Assembly (NCBI GenBank): GCA_029558535.1
Contig: JAKQEK010000058.1
Location: 1 to 43,474, forward strand
DNA length: 43,474 nucleotides
Source of the DNA: Bacteroidota bacterium
GTDB lineage: Bacteria > Bacteroidota > Bacteroidia > Bacteroidales > ML635J-15
Direction of reading: 5' to 3'
The notes below the pieces were generated by a model. The model was not told the DNA's origin. It searched no databases and worked only from the letters and a program-made list of their open reading frames with translations. Of this stretch, positions 17,080 to 24,703 are shown piece after piece. Numbering within the stretch: position 1 is the first letter of the stretch; each line of letters opens with the position of its first letter. The translations under genes were made by a program, and so were the position numbers.

Positions 17080-17087
17080 TATATTTG
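17080..17087 (+). promoter_or_regulatory. Candidate -7 promoter element for the RelA/SpoT gene
   Basis: TATATTTG matches TAnnTTTG and lies 35 bases before the RelA/SpoT start. No TTG is present 17-23 bases upstream, so it is a half-match. Confidence 0.4.
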
Positions 17088-17122
17088 CAAATTAATAATG
17101 CAGATAAGATTATTATTTATTT

Positions 17123-19330
17123 ATGAGCCTTACAAAGGAAGAAAAGATATGGATTGAAGAGCAGTTTGATGAATTAATCAAAGTTAGTAAGCGTGTAAAA
17201 ACTGATGAAGATAAAGAAATTGTCAGGCGAGCTTACGATTTGGCTAATGAAGCTCATGCTAATATGAGGAGAAAATCGGGCGAACCATATTTTACTCATC
17301 CATTGGCAGTAGCCAAAATTGTAGCTCAGGAAATAGGTCTGGGGCCAAAATCTATTGTAAGTGCTTTGTTACACGATGTGGTTGAAGATACCGATTATAG
17401 TCTAAACGACATCGAGAGGATGTTTGGGCCAACCATAGCAGGTCTAGTTGACGGTCTTACTAAAATTTCAAATGTTCTTGATAAAGATGCTTCTCTCCAA
17501 GTAGAGAATTTTCGAAAAATGTTGATGACAATGTCTCAGGACATAAGAGTGATTTTCGTTAAGTTAGCCGACAGGTTGCACAATATGAGAACTCTTGATT
17601 CAATGCCAGAATATAAACAAGTCAAAATTGCCAGCGAAACTGTTTATCTTTATGCTCCATTAGCTCATCGATTGGGTTTGTATTCGATTAAGACAGAACT
17701 AGAAGATTTAGCTCTAAAATATGAGCATCCGTTAATATATAGAGAAATTAGCCGTAAATTTAAAGAAACTGAAGAAGAACGAAATAAATACATTCAGGAA
17801 ATAATCAATCCTTTATCTGAAATAATGAAAAAGGAAGCTATCAATTGCACAATAAAAGGCAGACTAAAATCTATATATTCTATTTGGAATAAAATGCAGA
17901 CAAAGAATGTCCCTTTTGAGGAAATATATGATTTGTTTGCAATTAGAATTGTGTTTGACCATCCTGATGATTCTTCTGATAGTAAAGCAAGAGCTCAATG
18001 TTATCACATCATGTCATTGATTACTGATATATATCCACATCACGAACAAAGAATCAGAGATTGGGTAAAAAACCCAAAAGCTAATGGTTACGAGGCTTTG
18101 CACGTTACTGTAATGGGTCCGAGAGGAAGATGGGTTGAGGTACAAATTCGTAGTACAAAAATGGATGACATAGCTGAAAAAGGTTTAGCTTCTCACTGGA
18201 AATATAAAATAAACGAAAAAGGTTCATCGGGAAATTTGGATTTATTAATTGAAAATCTAAAAAACAATTTGGCTAATTCAGAGATGGATTCTTTAGCATT
18301 TTTAGATGATTTTAAGCTTAATATCTTTACTGCTGAAATTTACGTTTTTACGCCCAAAGGAGAAATTAAAAAATTACCTAAAGGTTCTTCTGTAATTGAT
18401 TTAGCATACGAAATTCACACAGAAGTGGGAAATAAAGCAATTGCAGCAAAAGTTAATCACAAATTACAGGCATTGTCTTATGTACTGAATAGCGGAGACC
18501 AAGTCGAAATTCTCACGTCTGATAAACAATCTCCTATGCGGGAGTGGTTAAATTTTGCTATTTCTTCAAAAGCAAAAACAAAGATTAAAAGTTCATTAAA
18601 AGAAGAACGACTTCACAATATTGAAAAGGGGCAACAGATGTTTATTAAAAAGGCGCGTGAATTAAAACTTAATATTAATCACAAGCTTTTTAAAGAATTA
18701 AGAGATATATACGATGCACCGAATAAAGATGAGTTTTATCGTAAAATTGGTACAGGAGTTATTCAGATTGATGACCTTGAAAAACAACTGGTTAATAAAA
18801 GAAATATATTCGCTAAATATTGGAAATTATCATTTATTAAACCAAAAGTTAATAAAGGATTAGATACAAAGAATACTTATGTAATTGGAGATATTGATAA
18901 TAAAAAATTTACCTTAGCTACTTGCTGTAACCCAATTCCGGGTGATGAGGTCGCAGGTTTTTTAAATCCGAATAATTCTGTTATCATCCATAAAAAAACA
19001 TGTCATAATTTAAATAGTATTGCCGCTAAACAAGGGGATAAAATTATTACGGTTAAATGGTCAAGCTATAAGTTGCTTTCATATTTGGTAAAAATTATGG
19101 TTGAGGGAGTTGATAAAGTAGGAATACTATATCATATAACTAAAGTCATTTCTCAGGAAGCTGACGTAAATATGGAAAGTCTGAGCTTCGAAACTAAAGA
19201 TGGAGTTTTTAAAGGTGTAATAAAGCTTTATGTTCATGATGCTCAGGATTTAGAAGACTTATTATCCAGAGTAATCAGAATAAAGGGAGTAAATAAAGTA
19301 ACTAGAATAGAAGAATCGGATAATGAATAG
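17123..19330 (+). CDS. Bifunctional (p)ppGpp synthetase/hydrolase, RelA/SpoT family
   Basis: A 735-residue long RSH protein, the stringent-response enzyme that makes and degrades (p)ppGpp. The hydrolase HD domain (~25-200) keeps the metal ligands His59 (FTHP), His84-Asp85 (LLHDVVEDT) and Asp150 (KLADRLHNM). The synthetase domain (~240-350) keeps GRLKSIYSIWNKM (246-258), YDLFAIRIV with Asp270, ANGYEALHVTV and the catalytic Glu339 in VEVQIRS. A TGS domain follows at about 392-455 (IYVFTPKGEIKKLPKGS), then a region with paired cysteines (LATCCNPIPGDE), and an ACT domain at ~665-730. Both active sites look intact, so it is probably bifunctional and may be the cell's main RSH. Its stop overlaps the next gene by 8 bases, which suggests translational coupling. 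Confidence 0.95.
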   Translation: MSLTKEEKIWIEEQFDELIKVSKRVKTDEDKEIVRRAYDLANEAHANMRRKSGEPYFTHPLAVAKIVAQEIGLGPKSIVSALLHDVVEDTDYSLNDIERMFGPTIAGLVDGLTKISNVLDKDASLQVENFRKMLMTMSQDIRVIFVKLADRLHNMRTLDSMPEYKQVKIASETVYLYAPLAHRLGLYSIKTELEDLALKYEHPLIYREISRKFKETEEERNKYIQEIINPLSEIMKKEAINCTIKGRLKSIYSIWNKMQTKNVPFEEIYDLFAIRIVFDHPDDSSDSKARAQCYHIMSLITDIYPHHEQRIRDWVKNPKANGYEALHVTVMGPRGRWVEVQIRSTKMDDIAEKGLASHWKYKINEKGSSGNLDLLIENLKNNLANSEMDSLAFLDDFKLNIFTAEIYVFTPKGEIKKLPKGSSVIDLAYEIHTEVGNKAIAAKVNHKLQALSYVLNSGDQVEILTSDKQSPMREWLNFAISSKAKTKIKSSLKEERLHNIEKGQQMFIKKARELKLNINHKLFKELRDIYDAPNKDEFYRKIGTGVIQIDDLEKQLVNKRNIFAKYWKLSFIKPKVNKGLDTKNTYVIGDIDNKKFTLATCCNPIPGDEVAGFLNPNNSVIIHKKTCHNLNSIAAKQGDKIITVKWSSYKLLSYLVKIMVEGVDKVGILYHITKVISQEADVNMESLSFETKDGVFKGVIKLYVHDAQDLEDLLSRVIRIKGVNKVTRIEESDNE

Positions 19331-20204
19331 TAAAGAAATAATATCACTGCTTAGATTGTTAGAAGACCCTGACTATAAGGTTTACGAATTAGTGAGGGAA
19401 AAAATATTGAATGATAGTGATTTTTTTAAAATTTATTTAGAGAATTATCATTCTTTTTCAGTTAATAATCTTGGTCTTGATAGGTCAGAAGAACTTCTTG
19501 ATGAAATATTTTATATTAAGTTTGAAGAAAAGTTAAAAAAATATTTATCCAAATCAAATCCATCTTTGGCCGAGGGGGTATTTATTTTTGAGACCTATTT
19601 TAATCGTGATGTTGATATAAATCAGATTGAAGCTTATTTTGATGAAATTTTGCGATCGGTTTGGATTGAGCTTAACGAACAATTGACAGGAATAGAAAAA
19701 GTAAGAGTGATTAGCAAAGTTCTGTTTGATCAATATAAATTAAAAAAATATCCCAGCGGCGAATATAATACTGATTATTTAAGCATAACCAATTGCCTAA
19801 GTTATAAGAAATATGTTGCTCCCACAATTTCGTTATTGTATTGTATGATAATGCAAAATACTTCTATACCGGCATTTCCGGTTGATATTCCGGGCATTTT
19901 TCTGTTAGGATATTACGATCAGGAACTTGCTGATGCAGTTTTTGATGAGGGGAATAATGGGATAGTCTTTTATTTTCACCCTTATGACCAAGGAACATTA
20001 ATTAATCAACAAATAATAGAAAAATATATAAAAGACAACAAACTTGATTTAAAAATCTCGAAAATAAAAACAATATCATATATTGATTATTTAAGGTTTA
20101 TTTTTGAATTACGAATTATGGCGATAAAACAGAAAAATAAAGATGGATTTTGTATAAAGTATGCCGATAAGGTGAGTACGATATTAGGTAATAAAGCTAT
20201 GTAG
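19323..20204 (+). CDS. SirB1-like (transglutaminase-core-2) protein
   Basis: A 293-residue protein resembling the SirB1/Transglut_core2 family. Recognisable are LLEDPDYKVYELV at the N-terminus, LAEGVFIFETYFNRDVDIN (82-100), and EKVRVISKVLFDQYKLKKYP before the core. The core segment aligns with the family pattern around NSYLNDVL...PISLS...PGHFL as NCLSYKKYVAPTISLLY...DIPGIFLLGYYD. The family His in PGHF is Ile here (residue ~192), so an active Cys-His pair is doubtful and a structural or regulatory role is more likely. Its molecular role is not established in this phylum. It starts within the last codons of the RelA/SpoT gene (8-base overlap), so the two are almost certainly one transcript. 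Confidence 0.75.
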   Translation: MNSKEIISLLRLLEDPDYKVYELVREKILNDSDFFKIYLENYHSFSVNNLGLDRSEELLDEIFYIKFEEKLKKYLSKSNPSLAEGVFIFETYFNRDVDINQIEAYFDEILRSVWIELNEQLTGIEKVRVISKVLFDQYKLKKYPSGEYNTDYLSITNCLSYKKYVAPTISLLYCMIMQNTSIPAFPVDIPGIFLLGYYDQELADAVFDEGNNGIVFYFHPYDQGTLINQQIIEKYIKDNKLDLKISKIKTISYIDYLRFIFELRIMAIKQKNKDGFCIKYADKVSTILGNKAM

Positions 20205-20251
20205 TTTGTTAGTGTTATTTGTTTTTTAGCAACTATGAAACATTTGTTAAT

Positions 20252-21589
20252 ATGAAAATAGTTATTTCCGGAGCTGGTGACGTAGGTAAATATCTGGCAA
20301 AAATGCTGATAAAAGAGAACCATGATATTGTGATCATTGATCAAGACGATCAATTGATTGTTGAAGTTGATAATTCTTATGATTTAATGACTGTATGTGG
20401 CTCATGTACTTCATTTGCGATATTGAAAGATGCAAAAGTTCAAAATTGTGATTTATATATTGCCGTTACTAATTCTCAGGATACAAATATTCTTTCTTGT
20501 GTGTTTGCAAAAAAACTTGGTGCAAAAAAGACAATAGCAAGAGTTGATAACATGGAATATTTAAGTCCTATTAATAAACTAACATTTATTAATCTTGGTG
20601 TAGATAGATTGATATATCCGGAATACATTGCAGCAAAAGAAATTGTTGGAGTTCTAAAACAGACCGGAACAACTGAAGTATTTGAGTTCTCTGGAGGAAA
20701 ACTGACATTGTTTGTAATTAAATTAGAAAACGATTCGCCAATAGTTAACATAAGTTTAAAGGAAGCATCAAGACTTGCACAGAATCAAAATTACAGAGCA
20801 GTTGCCATTACGCGTAATGATACAACCATAATACCAAAAGGCGACGATATTTTGCTTGTAAATGATCTTGTTTATATAATTACAAATCCGGAAGGAATTC
20901 CCGAATTGCTAAAAATTGCAGGAAAAGAAAAACTTGATATAAACAATATCACTTTTGTTGGTGGGAGCAGAATAGGAATAAAATCTGCCAAATTTATCGA
21001 GAATCATTTGAATGTTAAAATGCTTGAAATAGATCCGGATAAAAGTTTTAAGTTGGTTGATTTACTTCCGGGCTCAATGGTTATAACCGGTGATGGTAGA
21101 AATATTGATGTGCTTTTAGAAAGCGGCATTGAACAGTGCGATGCTTTTGTCGCTGTTACCGGTGATTCTGAAACCAATATTTTAACTTGTTTACTTGCAA
21201 AGAAGTATGGTGTTTTAAAAACAATAGCCGAAATAGAAAACCTTGATTATATCGAAATTGCCAAGAAAATGGGAATTGATACGATTGTAAATAAAAAATT
21301 AAGTACTGCTAGCACAATATATACATTTACAATGAAAGCAGAGGTTACGTCAATTAAATGTTTAACAGGTACTGAAGCAGAAGTACTCGAATTTATTGCC
21401 TCTAAAGATGCAATTGTTACAAAAAACAAACTCAAAGATATTGATTTTCCTGAAGGCGTGATTATTGGCGGCATAGTAAGAGGTAATAAAAGTTATATTG
21501 CAATGGGAGATACACAAATCAAACATAATGATAAAGTCGTACTATTTGCCTTACCTTCTGCTATACATAAAATTGCATACTTTTTTTAA
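20252..21589 (+). CDS. trkA: Trk potassium uptake regulatory subunit TrkA
   Basis: A 445-residue cytoplasmic NAD(H)-binding regulator of the Trk/Ktr potassium channel. It has two tandem RCK units: the first Rossmann fold starts at MKIVISGAGDVGKYL with the loop GAGDVG at residues 7-12, and a second begins near residue 231 (ITFVGGSRIGIKSA). Each is followed by an RCK_C domain; the second ends in a GGIVRGNKSYIAMGDTQI segment. The ATG at 20252 is preferred because the protein then begins directly with the nucleotide-binding strand; the frame is open to a TTG at 20219, but the extra 11 residues have no counterpart in the family. The membrane partner TrkH is not adjacent: the next genes downstream are on the opposite strand. 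Confidence 0.93.
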   Translation: MKIVISGAGDVGKYLAKMLIKENHDIVIIDQDDQLIVEVDNSYDLMTVCGSCTSFAILKDAKVQNCDLYIAVTNSQDTNILSCVFAKKLGAKKTIARVDNMEYLSPINKLTFINLGVDRLIYPEYIAAKEIVGVLKQTGTTEVFEFSGGKLTLFVIKLENDSPIVNISLKEASRLAQNQNYRAVAITRNDTTIIPKGDDILLVNDLVYIITNPEGIPELLKIAGKEKLDINNITFVGGSRIGIKSAKFIENHLNVKMLEIDPDKSFKLVDLLPGSMVITGDGRNIDVLLESGIEQCDAFVAVTGDSETNILTCLLAKKYGVLKTIAEIENLDYIEIAKKMGIDTIVNKKLSTASTIYTFTMKAEVTSIKCLTGTEAEVLEFIASKDAIVTKNKLKDIDFPEGVIIGGIVRGNKSYIAMGDTQIKHNDKVVLFALPSAIHKIAYFF

Positions 21590-21643
21590 GATTTTATTGT
21601 TAATCATCGATTCAGATTTAGAATTGCGTATGTTTCCTTTGTA

Positions 21644-22000
21644 TTATTTTTCAATAAAATTAAATTTTAATCCGGATAATTGCTGAAATTCAGTGCCACT
21701 TTCGTAAATGTCTTCATCATCAGCTTCATAGTACCAGTTTACTATGCAATTTGGATGATTTTTTAGTTTTTTAAATATATCGTAAATGTATCTTGCTGCT
21801 CCAGTATTGAAATAGTCTAGTTTGAAGTCAAGTTGTAAATTGTCAGAATTCGCTTTGCATTCTTCGATAATTGATTCCATTTGCCCGAAAAATATTAGCG
21901 GGTTCTCAGGAATTAATACTCCAATTAATTCGACTTTACCTTTTATGAAATCAGCATTTACTTCCGGAGTTTTTTCTGTAGAAAAAATTTTATTATTCAT
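21644..22000 (-). CDS. SiaC-like regulatory phosphoprotein (DUF1987)
   Basis: A 118-residue protein matching the SiaC/DUF1987 family. The features are a TPEV start, a central IPENPLIFFGQM segment, the phospho-acceptor motif YFNTGA with Thr66, and WYYEADDEDIYESG near the end. In Pseudomonas aeruginosa SiaC is phosphorylated on the equivalent Thr by the kinase SiaB and, when unphosphorylated, activates a diguanylate cyclase. The immediately upstream gene here is a SiaB-like kinase overlapping by 8 bases, so the pair is probably a partner switch. No PP2C phosphatase (SiaA) or GGDEF cyclase (SiaD) is in the window, so the output is unknown. The gene is convergent with trkA, 54 bases away, with no clear terminator between them. 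Confidence 0.85.
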   Translation of the reverse strand: MNNKIFSTEKTPEVNADFIKGKVELIGVLIPENPLIFFGQMESIIEECKANSDNLQLDFKLDYFNTGAARYIYDIFKKLKNHPNCIVNWYYEADDEDIYESGTEFQQLSGLKFNFIEK

Positions 22001-22472
22001 AATGCTTCAGTTTTATTAAAATTTGTAGGTTAAAAACCTTTTTATCAGATGACTCTTCGGATTTAATTTCTATTTTATTTCCGGATTTTATTCTACATAA
22101 AATTAGTCCATTTCCAACTCTTTTTTCAGAAGAGTTAACTATGTTTTTTGTGTAAATATCTTTTAGTGTCTCATCGCTATAATTATTTATACAGCTAATC
22201 TTATTTAAAATTTTTTCAAGTTTAATTTTATTGACTTCTTGAGTTATCTCCAAAATAATATTTTCATAATTTTCGTAGATTTTTAAAACGCAAGGGTTTG
22301 AGTTGTTATGAATAATATTATTTTGAACCAGTTCAGTTGCAATTATCAGTAACTTCTTTCTTGTCTTTATTGTAAATTGTAAAAAATTACTTTCCAGTAT
22401 TTTTCTTAAATTATCATAATCCTGATTGTTGTTGAAATGGATTTCTATATATGGGGCAGAATTATTTGTCAT
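21993..22472 (-). CDS. SiaB-like protein kinase (DUF6272)
   Basis: A 159-residue GHKL-fold protein of the SiaB type. The ATP-binding N-box is IATELVQNNIIHN (residues ~44-56), with the Glu and Asn expected for ATP/Mg binding. A glycine loop follows (RVGNGLILCRI). The family acts as a Ser/Thr kinase on the small partner SiaC. Its ATG overlaps the dGTPase stop by one base (TAATG on the minus strand) and its own stop overlaps the SiaC-like start by 8 bases, so the expression of all three is coupled. Whether it answers to a membrane sensor, as SiaA does in Pseudomonas, cannot be seen here. Confidence 0.82.
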   Translation of the reverse strand: MTNNSAPYIEIHFNNNQDYDNLRKILESNFLQFTIKTRKKLLIIATELVQNNIIHNNSNPCVLKIYENYENIILEITQEVNKIKLEKILNKISCINNYSDETLKDIYTKNIVNSSEKRVGNGLILCRIKSGNKIEIKSEESSDKKVFNLQILIKLKHYE

Positions 22473-23584
22473 TACTTAAAATGAATTGGCTTGGGTATTG
22501 TAATCTGTTTTATTGATTCCAAAGCAAAACTGTCTGTCATTCCTGCAATGTAGTCTGTAATTATCTGAATATCAGTTTCTTGATGTTTAAAGTAAAATTC
22601 TTTCATCCCAAATAAATAATCGCCAAAATTCTTATCAAATTCGATGTTACTCTCATAATATTTTTGAAAATCATATTTATTTACTGTAATGAGATTTATC
22701 AGGTGATCAAATAAAGATGAAATAATATTATCGCAAAATTTGTCATAATTCTGTAAATCAGGATGTTGGTAAATCATCTTGTAATTAAATTTCTTCAGTT
22801 TTGTAACAGATTCGTACTTTCGGTCCGAAAAACCTATTCTGTCAGATTCTTTTGAATTTTCAATAATATCAATGATTAAAGTATTAATTATCCGGCCATT
22901 TCGTTTTCCTAAAAGAACTTTAACATCATCTGGGATGTCACTGTCAGTAATAAAACCTGCAACAAAAGCATCTTCAATATCACGACCAAGATAAGCGATT
23001 TTATCCGAAAATCTCATAATACAGCCTTCATAGCTGTTTGAAATAACTTTTCTGTTTTTGATTTTATCCAAATTGTTTAAAATTTGCGAAGGTTTAAGAT
23101 ATTGCTCGTCTTTTTCTCCATTATGACAAATAATTCCGTCTTTCACTCCAAAACACAAGTTTAATCCTTGTCCTTTTTTTGCAAGATATTCTACTTGTCG
23201 GTACGAATTTACTTCATGTACAAACGCATTATTACCTCCAAGAATTTTATTCAAGGCCATTTCACCTGCATGTCCGAAAGGGGTATGACCAAGATCGTGA
23301 CCTAAACCAATGGCATAAGCCATATCAATATCAAGTTCCCAACCGTACTTATTCAATCCTTTACATATTGTTGCAGCTATAGTAGCAACATGAAGAACAT
23401 GTTCAATTCTGGTACAAATATGATCATTTTCGGGAGCAAAGAAAACTTGTGTTTTATTTTTTAATCTTCTAAAAGCTGTCGAATGAATAATTGCCGTTTG
23501 ATCACGAAAATAATCGCCTCTGACGTCTGTTTCTCTGGGCTCGGTTCTTTGAAGATATATTGATTCTGAAAATGGATTCTTCAT
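22472..23584 (-). CDS. dgt: dGTP triphosphohydrolase, HD family
   Basis: A 370-residue dGTPase-like enzyme that splits dNTPs into deoxynucleosides and triphosphate, controlling dNTP pools. HD-domain metal ligands are visible: RIEHVLHVA with His62/His65, GLGHDLGHTPFGHAGE with His96-Asp97, and a late Asp in RFSDKIAYLGRD. The N-terminal STAFRRLKNKTQVF segment is a strong family marker. The length fits the shorter dGTPase form found in many bacteria rather than the ~500-residue E. coli Dgt, so strict dGTP specificity is uncertain. It is 12 bases downstream of the LOG-family gene and overlaps the kinase gene by one base. Confidence 0.92.
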   Translation of the reverse strand: MKNPFSESIYLQRTEPRETDVRGDYFRDQTAIIHSTAFRRLKNKTQVFFAPENDHICTRIEHVLHVATIAATICKGLNKYGWELDIDMAYAIGLGHDLGHTPFGHAGEMALNKILGGNNAFVHEVNSYRQVEYLAKKGQGLNLCFGVKDGIICHNGEKDEQYLKPSQILNNLDKIKNRKVISNSYEGCIMRFSDKIAYLGRDIEDAFVAGFITDSDIPDDVKVLLGKRNGRIINTLIIDIIENSKESDRIGFSDRKYESVTKLKKFNYKMIYQHPDLQNYDKFCDNIISSLFDHLINLITVNKYDFQKYYESNIEFDKNFGDYLFGMKEFYFKHQETDIQIITDYIAGMTDSFALESIKQITIPKPIHFK

Positions 23585-23596
23585 GTTTTTATGTTT

Positions 23597-24175
23597 TTAT
23601 TCTCTTAAGTATTTGTCGTAAATATTTTCGTGTTTATATGAGTCAATATAGTTTAATGCTTCTGAAATATCATCTGTAACATTGTATAAGGCTTTGTAAG
23701 AGTTATTAGCGAACTTCTGATTATAAAATTCATTGAATTGCTCAAGTAAATGATAATAGTAGTTGTGAGCATTAATGATTACAATTGGTTTACTGTGGTA
23801 TTTAAGTTGTTTTAGTGTAATTACTTCCAATAATTCCTCGACTGTTCCAAATCCGCCCGGCAGGGCAATGAAAGCATCAGAATTGTTTCTCATAAATTCT
23901 TTGCGATCTTTCATGTCTTTTGTAATAACCAGCTTCTGAAAATCCTCATTAACAATGTTCTTACGATTTAGGTGTTCGGGGATTACACCTGTTACTACAG
24001 AACCGTTTTCGGCAGCTGATTTCATTAATACTCCCATTAATCCAATACTTCCTGCACCATGAATTAAATTATAACCGGTTTGTCCTATAAGTTTTCCAAG
24101 TTCTTTTGCAAGATTATAATATTTATTGTCTAAATCCTCGCTTGAACTACAAAATACACATATCGTTTTAACCAT
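23597..24175 (-). CDS. LOG-family nucleotide phosphoribohydrolase
   Basis: A 192-residue Rossmann-fold protein of the LOG/TIGR00730 family. The members hydrolyse nucleoside 5'-monophosphates to base plus ribose 5-phosphate; plant and some bacterial members activate cytokinins. The signature PGGFGTVEE is at residues 106-114 and the preceding MKDRKEFM supplies the conserved Arg-Lys pair. The N-terminal VFCSSSED and the HGAGSIGLMG loop are also typical. It is the first gene of a minus-strand operon with dgt, the SiaB-like and the SiaC-like genes. Grouping with dGTPase suggests nucleotide salvage or housecleaning rather than hormone synthesis, which is inference. Confidence 0.9.
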   Translation of the reverse strand: MVKTICVFCSSSEDLDNKYYNLAKELGKLIGQTGYNLIHGAGSIGLMGVLMKSAAENGSVVTGVIPEHLNRKNIVNEDFQKLVITKDMKDRKEFMRNNSDAFIALPGGFGTVEELLEVITLKQLKYHSKPIVIINAHNYYYHLLEQFNEFYNQKFANNSYKALYNVTDDISEALNYIDSYKHENIYDKYLRE

Positions 24176-24240
24176 AAAAAGCTATTTCTGTAAAAATAAG
24201 CTTATTATTGCTTACCTTATATTAATATATCTATGAATTA

Positions 24241-24257
24241 TAAACAAATTTTGTTTA
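24241..24257. promoter_or_regulatory. Perfect palindrome, possible operator
   Basis: TAAACAAA and TTTGTTTA are exact reverse complements around one T. It lies about 66 bases upstream of the LOG-family start and upstream of the possible dnaA promoter, so a bound factor could affect both. AT-rich DNA makes short palindromes by chance. Confidence 0.3.
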
Positions 24258-24297
24258 ATTTAGTAACGACATACCTAAAATATGTTCTTTAACAGAA

Positions 24298-24305
24298 TAA
24301 ATTTG
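24298..24305 (+). promoter_or_regulatory. Candidate -7 promoter element for dnaA
   Basis: TAAATTTG matches TAnnTTTG. It lies 400 bases before dnaA, and a -33 TTG is missing, so the leader would be long and the call is weak. Confidence 0.25.
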
Positions 24306-24703
24306 TAAGTCTATGATAATTAAAATTATAATCTTTGAAAATTAAATAAAATATATAAGTAAAGCGTGTTATTTACTGATAATGATAGTATTTAGACAAC
24401 GAATGAAAAAAAAAATAAAAAAAGTAAAAAAATGTTTTGTGTGAGAAGAATTATTACTATTTTTAGGCATTGATAAATGAGGCAGATTAAAGGATGTGTG
24501 AATTTAACAGTAAGTACAGATAAATATCTGAAAGACAGAAGTTTGTGGTTGTTTTAAATTGTTAGATTTATTTTAAGAAAGCCTGAAGAGAAAAATTTAT
24601 ATTATTTAAATTAAGGAGAATTTGTTTTTCTGTGGTAAAATATTGAAGATTTGTTACTAAAATTTTGGTTTTAGTAGAAAAATTGAAAAATAAAGAAATT
24701 TAA

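Larger units (their letters stand above)
24176..24703. other. 528-base AT-rich gap between divergent LOG-family and dnaA genes
   Basis: No gene is seen. It is strongly AT-rich, with A-tracts around 24406-24432. A palindrome, TAAACAAA-T-TTTGTTTA, lies at 24241-24257 and could be an operator. TAAATTTG at 24298-24305 fits the TAnnTTTG promoter element. No good DnaA boxes (TTATCCACA) were found; the best are 7 of 9 (TGTGGTAAA near 24631) and 6 of 9 matches, so an origin of replication is not supported. Confidence 0.6.

Noticed and set aside
20219..20251. Upstream TTG start for trkA
   Set aside because: It would add 11 residues before the nucleotide-binding strand that family members start with; the ATG at 20252 is better.
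21590..21643. Terminator between trkA and the SiaC-like gene
   Set aside because: I looked for a hairpin with a T-run in the 54-base gap and found only short AT palindromes, not enough to call.
24176..24703. Replication origin (oriC) next to dnaA
   Set aside because: AT-rich, but no DnaA-box cluster or clear repeats; dnaA position alone is not evidence in this phylum.
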